Positions 54,081-64,000 of a stretch of DNA of 64,000 nt are shown here, piece by piece. The DNA lies in NCBI GenBank assembly GCA_032622095.1, contig CP136061.1, positions 61,317,627 to 61,381,626 on the forward strand, written 5' to 3'. The translations under genes and the position numbers were made by a program. This DNA comes from Siphonodentalium dalli. Its lineage: Eukaryota > Mollusca > Scaphopoda > Gadilida > Siphonodentaliidae. The notes under the pieces are model-generated. The model did not search any database. It saw only the letters and a list, made by a program, of their open reading frames with translations, and was not told where the DNA came from. Numbering within the stretch: the stretch's first letter is position 1; each line of letters begins with the position of its first letter.

Positions 54081-54879
54081 ATTTTGTCTGAGCTTGTTGT
54101 ATTCATTGTGTTTTTTAGAACAACAAATATGTTAACATGGCTAAACCATATGTAGCCCAATTGTAATTATCCTTAGTCCCACTGGGACAGTCTCTCTAGT
54201 TTTTTTTTCGCAAAAACTTATTTTATTTTTTATTTAAATTTCTCAAGCTTTTCGTGGCTTTGTGGTTATTTCATTCTATTTATTTTGATTTCCATTTTTG
54301 TTGTTCTCTCTTTTTATTATTAATTTTATTGTTATTTAAACAAATAATCCCTTTGTTATCTGGAGATTTTTCATGTTGGTAAGATGATCCAAATTGTGTC
54401 ATGTACCAGAATATAGTATCCATGTAATCCGCTGATTTTGTTGAGAAAATATTATCTTGGACCATAATGGCCTGTCATCAGTACTTTTCAGAAACGAATA
54501 AACATGTGACATTAACTAATTAACTTGCCGTTTTGTTGGAAATCATATGACAAAAGATGTGGCATGTTTGCCAAATTTTATTATCTCCCCAAGTAATATA
54601 TATATATATAAGTATATTGTGTGCATATGTAATTGTACTTGTATATTCATGTTATAAATTGTTGTAACATAATCAACACATCTAATAACTGGAAACGTCA
54701 TCAGAATTGTCCATTCACAACTCAGCCATAACATGGGATGGAACATGAAATACACACTTTCTTAATGCTGAAGCGGTCACTCTCAACTAAAAATACAGGT
54801 TTTTTAAATATGCTGAAGGGTACACAGGGTTTGCTATTAACACTGAATTAGTTACGTCAACTGTATTACTGAAAGTATT
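54081..54879. other. Downstream of the IAP, no gene recognised
   Basis: AT-rich; an AATAAA at about 54496 is a possible but unproven polyadenylation signal. A TA microsatellite is at 54597-54611. Confidence 0.4.
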
Positions 54880-55130
54880 GCAATCCCTCATCCGATCTTC
54901 ACCAAACTTCATATGTACCTTCAGTGTGACATATAAATGGGAGCTATCAAATTTTTCCGAATTTGAAAAACATGGCCACCACCAGCCATCATGGATTTCA
55001 AATTTACAGCCCGTAATTATGGCCGGACCAATTTTGCAGGCACGATTATGATCACCTGTAGATGGCAGCTATCAAATTTGTACGATATTCGATGAAAAAC
55101 ATGGCTGCAGACAGCCATCTTGAATTATTA
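54880..55130. repeat. S element fragment
   Basis: Two units with CATCCGATCTTCACCAAACT, CATGGCCACCACCAGCCAT and GATCACCTGTAGATGG blocks. Confidence 0.55.
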
Positions 55131-55474
55131 TCGTCCCGAAGTTATATACATATATATATAAATATATTTTGTGTATATTTAGTGGTCAAAGCATTGTACT
55201 TGTATATACATGTTGTAATTTTTATAACATAATCAACACATCTAACAACTGGAAACTTAATCGGAATCGTTTATTCACAACTCACCCATAACATGGCATG
55301 GAGCATGAAAAAAAACATGTTAGTAATGCTGAAGGGGGGTCACTCTCGACAAAAAATGCTGAAGTGACTGTACATAATTGTTCATAGTTTCATTAATGAG
55401 CAAAAATTAATCACTCATAGTTATAACTTTAATTTGTATATACATGTATTGACAGTAACTGACTTTCACTATAG
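55131..55474. other. Stretch partly duplicated from 54550-54800
   Basis: Contains a second, diverged copy of the segment TGTGTATAT...ACATAATCAACACATCTAAC...AACTGGAAAC found near 54620-54700. No gene seen. Confidence 0.45.
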
Positions 55475-55800
55475 GGTGCATATTATTGACTATATATGGA
55501 ATGACTTTCTATTTTCTTGAACCAATATTTTATGAATAAGCAGAGATTTGTTAGAACTGGCAGTAATTGACATTCAATATAAGAAGCATATTATTGCTTG
55601 CATATGGGATGACTATCTATTTTCTTTAATCAATATGTTATGAATAAGCAGAGTTTTGTTAGAACTGGCATAGGATGCATATTATTTCCTACATATGGGA
55701 TGACTTTCTATTTTCTTGAACCAATATTTTATGAATAAGCAGAGTTTTGTTAGAACTGGCATAGGATGCATATTTTTGCCTACATATGGGATGACTTTCC
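55475..55800. repeat. Tandem repeat, about 91-100-base unit, 3.5 copies
   Basis: Units share GCATATTATT, CATATGGGATGACTTTCTAT, TTCTTGAACCAATATTTTAT and GAATAAGCAGAGTTTTGTTAG. Starts are at about 55486, 55586, 55677 and 55768. Confidence 0.75.
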
Positions 55801-56083
55801 AATGCTTTCCAATGACTACAAAATTAGAGCAAATTCCTCTTCTTTGTTATCTCTCTTCCTATATATATATATTCAGGTATGGCACATCCTTGATGCAATA
55901 ATTATAGTTATATTTAACAAATACATGTAGTTAAAAATGGATATCCCAGTTTTATGAATTTGACAAAAGAGGCATAACCCAAATTCATATTTCGCAAAAA
56001 TAATTAAAACACAGTTTCGTACTAAATCAGTACCATGTTTTGTTTTTTGTGAAGAAATAACATGTGTCGATCTATGCAAATAA
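55801..56083. other. Short stretch, nothing recognised
   Basis: AT-rich, no supported feature. Confidence 0.35.
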
Positions 56084-56242
56084 TTAACCCTTTCAGTGCC
56101 AAGTCCGATTTTTGTATCCACCCATATTTCCTTGATCATCTTTCAAATTTATTGATTATAATAATGTGATACATTGATGGAAAGAGCTCTTAGAGGAAAT
56201 ATGGGTTGATACAAAAATCGGACTTGGCACTGAAAGGGTTAA
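56084..56242. mobile_element. TTAA-flanked MITE, family B, 159 bases, no hairpin H
   Basis: TTAA-CCCTTTCAGTGCCAAGTC ... GACTTGGCACTGAAAGGG-TTAA, arms about 35 bases, centre without the 69-base palindrome. It shows what a family B element looks like without the hairpin. Confidence 0.85.
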
Positions 56243-56521
56243 TCACGATGGCACACGATAAGGAAGTCAATTAGGATCCAATTGGTGTAAATATTGATAT
56301 GAAGGAGTGATTGTGTCATCATTTAGAAACACAATCTTGTGTGATTATTAAATAATAAAATAAGCTAGTGCAATTGGTTGCAAAACAAATTTTATCTGGA
56401 GTCATTCGTTTGCATCAGTATTATTTAGTGTGCAATGTGGCTGTGCACTGGGATGCGCGATCCCATAGTTTCCAGAAAATGGTAAATTAGTGGATTGCAC
56501 GCTCAATTATAACCATAAGAG
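56243..56521. other. Short stretch, nothing recognised
   Basis: AT-rich, no supported feature. Confidence 0.35.
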
Positions 56522-57003
56522 TTAACCCTTTCAGTGCCAAGTCCGATTTTTGTATCAACCCATATACCCTGTGCCAATGCATTCTCTTATATATGCGAGT
56601 CGACCATAGGTCGCCTCGCATATATAAGAGAATGCATTGGCCTAACAATTTTTCATCATTTGTTATTATTTTTTACAATTTAAAAAAAAAATTCTTATAT
56701 TCTTTAACAGACTTATTTTGTAGGTTTAGTGCCAGGGAATCTTACGTTTTTCATGGGTATGGGAATCAAAATTATTACTATGATTACTTGGTGATAGTTT
56801 TGAGTTATAACATGCCCCTAAGGTTTTATCCAGTTTGTTTTTAAATTCGCTATAGCATGCTGAAGCATACCCAACAAAAATGCAACCCAAAAAAACAAAA
56901 CAAAACAAAAATTGTTTGTTTTTTTTTAATTTTTTTAATTATTTAGGGCCGATTTTACATACCGTAAATTGATGAGATCGGCCCCTGGCACTGAAAGGGT
57001 TAA
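56522..57003. mobile_element. TTAA-flanked MITE, family B, with one hairpin
   Basis: Same ends as 56084-56242. After the left arm comes ACCCTGT and hairpin H (56573-56641), then AT-rich sequence resembling the spacer of family A, and a GGCCGATTTT..GATCGGCCCC stretch before the right arm. Confidence 0.8.
56573..56641. repeat. 69-base palindrome (hairpin H)
   Basis: Single copy in a family B element, preceded by CCCTGT as in family A. Confidence 0.85.
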
Positions 57004-57251
57004 ATATCATTGTTGAATTTAGGATGTGCCAGACAGGGTTCCTAAACTAAATGATACCCACTGAAAAAATTCAAATATTTTATTTTGAGTCAAATGATAC
57101 CTTCTTCTTGAGTCAAATGATATATTTTCAAAATAAAGTATAACATGGTTTCTTTTAACAAATGAAAGTGTCCTCTTGTCCATGCAGGAATTAACTTTCA
57201 TGGTAAATGTAGTTTAATGTTTACTCCGTTCAAATTTGCACTGACCTGACT
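57004..57251. other. Short stretch before the minisatellite
   Basis: Contains inverse relatives of the neighbouring unit (GAGTCAAATGATACC at about 57084 and GAGTCAAATGATATA at about 57111). Confidence 0.45.
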
Positions 57252-57418
57252 TGGGTATCATTTGACTTTTGGTATCATTTGACTTTTGGAATCATTTGAC
57301 TTTGGGTATTATTTGACTTTGGGTATCATTTGACTTGGGTTATCATTTGACTTGGGTATCATTTGACTTAGGTATCATTTGACTTGCGTATCATTTGACT
57401 TTGGGTATCATTTGACCC
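57252..57418. repeat. Minisatellite, unit about 15-16 bases, about 11 copies
   Basis: Tandem GGTATCATTTGACTTT with small length changes (GGGTATTATTTGACTT, GCGTATCATTTGACTT). Short inverse copies flank it at 57084-57125. Confidence 0.85.
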
Positions 57419-57779
57419 ACACTTTAAAACAAAAAAATGAAAACACTGACATCTTGTCTGAGGAGATGATAAACAGATATTTCTGTACTTGATCCTCTTC
57501 ACCTCATCTACTCTCTTCTTTCAAAATAACTGACATATCGCATATAAACCACTCTGAGATAACATGTCTTCAGTAGATGGCCTTTCTATGCTCGCCAACA
57601 GTTATAACCAGATTTCCCTGTGCAACCCTGAACTCTATTATTCAACACGCCACAATCCCTTTTTATGTACCATACGTCAGCTAGGCAGCTACATGAAGAA
57701 CGTATCATTTGACTCGAGAAGAAAGTATCATTATACTTACTTACTTAAGGTTACTTAAGGTTTTTCTGACTGCTTTTTT
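57419..57779. other. Between minisatellite and non-LTR remnant
   Basis: No exon accepted. A GTATCATTTGACTCGAGAAG near 57702 echoes the minisatellite. Confidence 0.4.
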
Positions 57780-58431
57780 TCGAGTAATTTATCAAGACTG
57801 TTTTTAAATTCATTAACCGTATCTGCATATACTACTTCTGATGGTAAGGCATTCCAGGTGCATGTTTACTATTCTGAAAGGAAGGGTGCTGGCTCTTTTA
57901 ACTTCTTTGTAGACCGAATTTGTCAATTTATATGTGTCGATGAGATCTCCTCATTCTCGTCTGAATGAGAGAGTTGGTAGTTGTAATTTCTTCAATCTTT
58001 CTTCATATTTCAGTCCTTTCATTCCCGGAATTTGTTTGGTGGCTCTCTACTGTACTTTTTCGATATTTTTGATCTGTTCTTTTGAGTTTGGATGGGCGTA
58101 TTCTAGTTTGGTTCTGACTATAGTGGTGTAGATTGTTTTGAATATCCTCTCGTTCATGTTCTTGTATGCTCTTCTAATAATTCCAAAAGTGCTGTTTGCT
58201 TTATAGATTTCATTGCTGATGTGCTTCGAATTTCAGTTTGCTGTCAATCTCCACTCCAATGTCTCTCTCTTGTTTGGTTTCTGTTATTGCTTGTCTATTT
58301 CCTTGATTCATCATTGTGTATTGAATATCTCTTGTATCTTCAATTGTCAACGCTTTGCATTTATCAGGATGACTCGTACCTGGTTCTGCAATAACGTTAA
58401 TACTAATTAATTTGGTTGTGAATTTATACAT
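57780..58431 (-). pseudogene. Non-LTR retrotransposon reverse transcriptase, C-terminal remnant
   Basis: On the minus strand, DKCKALTIE and ERDIGVEIDSKLKFEAH match the thumb region of Jockey/CR1-like RTs (consensus KC..L and DLGV.ID..LKF..H). Further on come TTIVRTKLEYAHPNSK (the consensus LVRP.LEYA.P.W) and ERLKKLQLPTLSFRRE (L..L.LP.L..RR). At least one TAG and one TGA interrupt the frame. It is a 5'-truncated, decayed copy. Confidence 0.75.
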
Positions 58432-58469
58432 TTTATATATCGAGGCTTGAATAAAAGGAGGATCTACAA

Positions 58470-59010
58470 AGAGTCCCCAGTTTATAGCGGAATTTATACA
58501 ACGAGTCCAGTAAATTAGGTCTGGACCGAGCCTTTGGCGAGACCTAATCTACTGGAGGAGTTTTGTAAAGTCAGCTATAAACTGGGGACGAGTTGTAGAT
58601 TCTATTTATTACATGATCCAAAAACATTGATAAAACATACTTAAATCAACAACGAATATATGATGTGAAAACTAACATAGGTTTCTATAAGGCCAACGAT
58701 GATGTTTCATGTAACTATGCATTGTTTTCCCCGCGTAAAGAAATAGTTCCAGATAAATAAAAGACTCTTTCATGCATTTAATGGCATATATTTAATGAAA
58801 TAACTTTTCAAGCTCTTCATTCGTTAGAGTTTTGTTGGAAAAATAATGGAAGCCATAGTATTTTGAAACAGAGTACGGAATGTAAACAGACGACAAACCG
58901 GAAGTCAAAGGTCACCTGGTACTATTTCCTGTTATGAAACGAACGTTTATTATAACAATTTATAGAATGGGTTTATTGAATGGAATAAGGGTTGGATCAT
59001 GTAATAAATA
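58470..59010. repeat. R repeat (second copy)
   Basis: Inverse of 52115-53010 without the MITE. The left part is itself an inverted repeat (AGTCCCCAGTTTATAGC ... GCTATAAACTGGGGAC, about 58475-58590). Confidence 0.7.
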
Positions 59011-59762
59011 TTGTTTAAACTATATGATTAATAAGTATCAATAACTTATAGTTTGCAATTATATTAATTCTAATAACGTATATTCCTAATCGTAAAGTCG
59101 AAATTACGGCACCTGCATAGCATACATATACTGATATTCAAATAAAGCACTTGTTTCTGCAACATGTTTCAACTTTTCTACCTAACCAAATCACCTATCA
59201 AAATGCTTCATGGATGATGAATCCACCATATAAATGGACTGAGACCTCGCCCACTGGGTTGTGGAAGATTTGGTCCAGGGCAGATCATCAACTTATTCTA
59301 CATTATTATTTCAGCTCTTGCGATTAGCCAATCAGCGTCGATAAGTAGTGACGGTATATGAACCCATATTAGGTCAGTGACCCCATATGAAATCAATATT
59401 AGGTGCTTATCCACCATCTTGTTTTCAGAAACTCTGTCGCCTCAGGGAATATTTTTGGTGTATTTTGGTGCCAAGAAAGGGGATATCTGTCGGAAATAAT
59501 TTTCGGCGAATTTAAGTCATATTACCATTTACCAAAACCTGCAGTATTCTAAAGACTCATAAAATTAATAAACTATCAAACTCAACAAGTTGTCCTACAT
59601 CTGGTGATTAGCCATTGATGTCCAACGCTCATAGCGCATCACTGTGACGTTACATAAGTTAATGGCCATAGACGTCACATTTAACTTACCAAATTAAAAT
59701 AAATTACAGCGACGATTAGTTAAAAGGGATACACTGGATTTTGTCCACTGACATAATAAATA
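59011..59762. other. Stretch with no recognised gene
   Basis: No supported exon or RNA gene. Confidence 0.4.
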
Positions 59763-59899
59763 CGTTACGGGACGCTTTATGGTCGATATGGTGTCATGTG
59801 AGGCTCAGCGAGGTCAATATGAGACTCGGCCTATATACGGCCTCGCCTAATAATGATTTCACATGACACCATATCCGACCACTAAGCGTCCCGTAACTT
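59763..59899. mobile_element. Small foldback element, about 137 bases
   Basis: GTTACGGGACGCTTTATGG / TCGATATGGTGTCATGTGA is inverted at 59861-59899 with two mismatches. The loop contains GAGGCTCAGCGAGGTC and CGGCCTATATACGGCC. Confidence 0.7.
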
Positions 59900-60300
59900 A
59901 TAACATACATCGATGGGTAGATTCCGTAGTGCCGACGTCTGGATTGACTGCTCGTCATCCGTCTGTCTGTCTGTCTGTCCGTCAGTAGACACTTTACGTG
60001 TAATGCGATAACTCAAACATTTTCAATCCGATCAGAACCAAATTTTCTATATTGGTTTCTCAGCCCAAAATACAGATCAAGTTCGAATTTGGGTTTGATC
60101 AGAATTTTTTGTTACAGACTTATGGCCCTTTTTCGACATAGAATTCATGCATGCTGCCATAACTGAAACATCTTTTATTTGATTGGAACAAAATTTGGTA
60201 TGTAGGTTTCTCAGCCGAAAATACAGATCGAGTTTGAATATGGGTTTGATCCGATTTATTTTAAAGGAGTTATGGATTTTTTTTGATAGTTTTTTTTTAT
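59900..60300. repeat. G dispersed repeat, two units
   Basis: TCTGTCTGTCTGTCCGTCAG then AACCAAATTTTCTATATTGG, AAATACAGATCAAGTTCG and GTTACAGACTTATGGCCC blocks. Confidence 0.65.
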
Positions 60301-60855
60301 TTAACTCCTTGCTCAATTTATCTGATCGTATCTGTCCCATGTTTGATAAACAGATAACAACTGGGGGAAATGGGAGGGGGTAATTAAAGTACCATTTAAA
60401 TATGAGATGGAATCCCCTACATGTATGTTGTTCTAAGCTGTCTGGCTTATCTACAAATTATAATTTCTCTTTAGAAGTGAATAAATTTTGAATATCTGGC
60501 ATGTCAAAAGTGGCAGAGATATGGATTTATCACCTTTGCTTCCAATGTGTTAACTTAAACTCCTAAACATATCCTCCGAAATCACCAAAACCGTTGGATC
60601 TCACAGTGAGAGGTCCTTGGGTAATTCTGTCGTCTGCTCATTTTTCATGAACACCCCCCCCCCCCCAAATGAATAACAGACCATTTCAATGTATATTTTT
60701 ATAACCGAGTGGGAGAATACATTACGTATAGAAAGGGTTAAAACATTAAAGATACATAAATCGAATTAACGCTCCCAAATTACTATTTCTTTGACTTCGG
60801 GGTAAAATATATTTGAGTCGAGGAAAGAACCCACCCATCAAAGCTCAGAGTGATC
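60301..60855. other. Stretch with no recognised gene
   Basis: A poly-C run of about 15 bases lies near 60652-60666. Nothing else recognised. Confidence 0.4.
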
Positions 60856-61390
60856 AGATACGATTTCTATAAGCCCGTTTAACCAAATTTGGTATGTGAG
60901 TTTTCCAGACCAAAATACAGGTCAAGTTCGAATATGGGTTCGATCCAAATATTTTTTGCTGACTTGTGGCTCTTTTCGATTTAGAATTTTCAATATTTGA
61001 GTTTTCCGGATGATAACTATAGTTTGGTTTATTTTATCGGAACCAACTTTGAAATGTGATTATGTGTTTGGTGCGATTATTTTTATACTGACATATGGCT
61101 CTTTTCGAATTAAAATTTTCAATATTTGAGGTTTCCAGATGATAACTTTAGATTGGGACATTTTATCGGAATGTGAGTTTTACAGGACCAAAATACAGGT
61201 CAAGTTCGAATATGGGTTTGGTCTGAATATTTTGTTTATATGTCCATTTGACATAGAAAATTGAGCGTTTACCCATAATAACATATCCAATACTACAATT
61301 TAGTGTCACTGCCATTGTTTGTATGTGTACAATTCATAAAAGCACACCGGGTGTATCTTGCCACGCCCAGCGTATAGCTCTTGTTGAAAT
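60856..61390. repeat. G dispersed repeat, right end intact
   Basis: Three diverged units ending in TTGCCACGCCCAGCGTATAG then CTCTTGTT, like the end of the 42431 copy. Confidence 0.65.
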
Positions 61391-61834
61391 TTGTTATTTC
61401 TCGAAATAGGTAATTTTTTGTGACCTGGCAAATATTCTTCAAGCCGACGGTCTCCAACCAAATTGCGGATGAAGATTGATAACTCTAAAATCAAGTGGCT
61501 TTGTGTTTTAGATATTTGACAATCCGGCTATATTTCGTTGAACAAAGTATTGATAAATAACACGTTTTGTGCAATTTTATATTATAGTTGACTGTGGTTA
61601 TCATTATTTTTTGGGAAATTGATTCTTGTAACTGAAGCGACATTTAAAAAACATGATGATATGGGGACTATCGAATCGGATTCAGTACCTTTAGTTAAAG
61701 ATACATCATCCAGTTTGACACCATAAAACCACTATCTGTGCTTTTGCTATATCACAAAATAGTTAGATCTGATAGGGAATAACTACGAACCAATGAGTAT
61801 TTAGTATAAAAAGGGTTAAACATGTTCATTTGTT
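61391..61834. other. Stretch with no recognised gene
   Basis: AT-rich, no supported feature. Confidence 0.35.
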
Positions 61835-62160
61835 AAAGTTATGTGAAACACCCCGGTAGTGTGATCCAATAGAAATGGGGATAATCTTGCTCAAAGTTGT
61901 TATTTTTACGAATATTAATCCATATTTACAACACACACCGTAATTCTTATATATTAATTAAATGCAATGACTTTCGGTGGCGAAATCATTTGCGTTGATT
62001 TATCGCCGACAGTTGCGTCCCGAATCGAGATGTAAATATTTACAATCGTGCATAGTTCAGACGATGTTTTCTATGGAGTTGCTCCTGGTCGATTTCTTTG
62101 AGATTTTCGGCGATGTTAGTAGATTGCTCCATTCCTTTTCCTCCTGTTGGCATAGCGCCT
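61835..62160. repeat. Second copy of the 11257-11571 repeat
   Basis: Matches block by block (GTGAAACACCCCGGTAGTG, AGTTGCGTCCCGAATCGAGA, GATTTTCGGCGATGTTAGTA). This copy is a little more GC-rich; ends at GTTGGCATAGCGC. Confidence 0.7.
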
Positions 62161-63650
62161 GGATACTAACCACCTAGTACAAACGCTATCGCATGCCAAA
62201 TGGGGTGGGATGCTGAAAAATCGCAAGCCAATTTGCGCGCGATTTAGTTTGCCGTGTCTCGCGTGACTCAGCATCGCATGCGAATATGTTTCGATTGTAA
62301 AATTCAAAGAAATGTAACTCTAACATACCCGTTATTTAGTAAAAAATCATACCAAAAGAATGACACCACAAAAAGACACGTTTCAAAAACACTATAGGAA
62401 AAATCACTTTTAGGAGGCGGACGGCACTGTCTAAGACCTGTTGGGAAACACAAAATTAATATCGAGGCAGTCAGGTCGCGCCAAGCCAGGCCTGATGGCT
62501 CATAAAAACAACTCTATATATAAGCGCCCGCGGCTACCACTTTATAGCATCAAGGGTAGACTGAGCAAATCGAGACGGGATGCTGGTCCCGCCAAACTCT
62601 CCAGACGGCATCGACATATCAAAACGCATGCGATTCTCGCCTATCGTATCCGTATTTGGACGAGATTGTAAGACCATAGCCTGTACTAACACATCAGTTG
62701 CACACACCGAACAAGTCCATAATATGTATTTAACAGATATCACCAATCAATGTATAGACCCATCATAAAACTTCAGTCTCGGTAAGCATTGACCATGCAT
62801 TGGACTTTATATTGGACATTATTACTGCATGTGCCATTTGACCCATAAATTGTGTTTATTTCTGTATCTGGTCGCATAACTATCTTGTTAGTTACCTTTG
62901 TGAAATCACTCCAAGTCACAACAGCTTACACATCAGAGCCTTCTTCGCAGTACAGTGGCCTATGCGTACAAATAAGTGATGTCACAATGACTTTTTGAGC
63001 AAACCACGAAAAAATCCATTGGTTTTAGTGTTAAATATTGATCACGACTGTACCCAACACACCATGTTTGATGACATTAGAATTCTGAACAATATGTCAG
63101 TCATACTTACCATATATTATAAATTTCAAATCGCAGATTCCATGGCAAGATTAATTGCAACATTTAATATTTTCTATAATCACTAAATGCATGCTCTTTA
63201 AATTTTGAAAACCCATTAAAAGGGGGTTAAAGTTAATTTCCTGCGTGGCTCCACATCTAGCATCAATAAGTATGTGAATATGTACATATATGCAAAATAT
63301 CATGCTTTATATAGTCATCAAGTGAACAATTTTGTTACTAATCCACCCCACTATGATCCATGAACCAATTAGTAGGCTGTGATGGCCATCCAGAGATGTT
63401 GACATTCAAAAGACGTTTTAACACGGTCTGAATTATTGTCAGCCTAGCAATAAATTATAACTCCAAGGGTTGTCTTTATTCTGTCGCACAAAAGCGGTAG
63501 ACAATAAAGAGCGTTTCCAATTATATGAGCTCTTGTGATCGTTTTCGACGTATTGATTATGGATGTTTGCACATGCAGAGGCTTCAAATGAGCTCCGCTG
63601 ACACACCTCCCTTCACTGCCCTTACACGCCATCACTATATATCTATATAT
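62161..63650. other. Stretch with no recognised gene
   Basis: About 1.5 kb. No exon or RNA gene could be supported; the short open frames show no domain. Confidence 0.4.
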
Positions 63651-63722
63651 CACGCGCCTGCTTTACGTACGTGGTGGTAGCATATACAAGAGACGTGTAC
63701 TACCATAACGTAAATCAGGCGC
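63651..63722. repeat. 72-base hairpin
   Basis: CGCGCCTGCTTTACGTACGT and TGGTGGTAG pair with CTACCATAACGTAAATCAGG and CGCG around a loop of about 20 bases. Probably a small foldback element. Confidence 0.65.
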
Positions 63723-63880
63723 GTAGTATAGAATATAATAGAATATTTATTGCAATACACCAGATATATATAGGCAGTTGCATTTACAAAATGAATTAAA
63801 ACTTAAAACATGTAAATACAAACGAAAATAAATTGAGTTCAATATTATGGCAAGCCAAACCGCTATTTATATTAATTTTA

Positions 63881-64000
63881 CATAAGTAAAATAAAATGTC
63901 ATTTTATTTTATTTCACTTAAGTAAAATAAAACCATGTAGATGGCGCTTTATTTCACTTAAGTAAAATAAAAAGACTCTTTATTTTACTTAAGTAAAAAT
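63881..64000. repeat. Array of TTATTTTACTTAAGTAAAAT palindromes
   Basis: Three or four units of a palindrome centred on CTTAAG reach the window edge. The design is like the array at 125-525, with a different arm sequence. Confidence 0.75.

Overview
The window is animal nuclear DNA, AT-rich, intron-rich and dense in repeats. Its one clear host gene runs left to right across most of it. This is an inhibitor-of-apoptosis (IAP) gene whose seven inferred coding exons (8255-53251, + strand) join in perfect phase into a 695-residue protein with three BIR domains, a UBA domain and a C-terminal RING, which is the XIAP-like layout without a CARD. Its introns (about 0.7 to 20.6 kb) are packed with transposons. 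The organism is probably a marine invertebrate, most likely a mollusc such as a bivalve. That is inferred from the IAP type, the tyrosine-recombinase retroelements and the style of the dispersed repeats; nothing in the window proves it.

Layout. 1-7635: palindromic repeats, then several copies of a satellite-like element (here called S, roughly 160-bp inner units) and a second dispersed repeat (here called G). 7636-8212: an unidentified open reading frame in the same frame as the IAP start and separated from it by a single TAG. 8255-20046: IAP exons 1-5, with short introns holding several families of small inverted-repeat elements and one hAT-like element. 20047-32359 (intron 5): a TTAA-flanked MITE, a 5.3-kb DIRS-like retrotransposon on the minus strand, and a 2.1-kb inverted-repeat element carrying a THAP zinc-finger exon. 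32360-32446: exon 6. 32447-53048 (intron 6): S arrays split by a 5.6-kb foldback element, G repeats, and a 6.2-kb Ngaro-like retrotransposon on the minus strand with the split direct repeats expected of that group. 53049-53251: the RING exon. 53252-64000: no convincing host gene; it holds MITEs, minisatellites, a decayed non-LTR reverse transcriptase fragment and more dispersed repeats.

How parts relate. The IAP protein would bind caspases or signalling partners through its BIRs and act as an E3 ubiquitin ligase through its RING. All other coding capacity belongs to mobile elements: gag, RT-RNase H and tyrosine recombinase in the two YR retrotransposons, an SGNH-hydrolase-like domain in the Ngaro-like one, and the THAP exon. 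The most unusual non-coding signal is a 69-bp near-perfect palindrome that recurs inside several different families of TTAA-flanked elements, often as a pair. All exon joins and element boundaries were read by eye and are not confirmed by transcripts or alignments.
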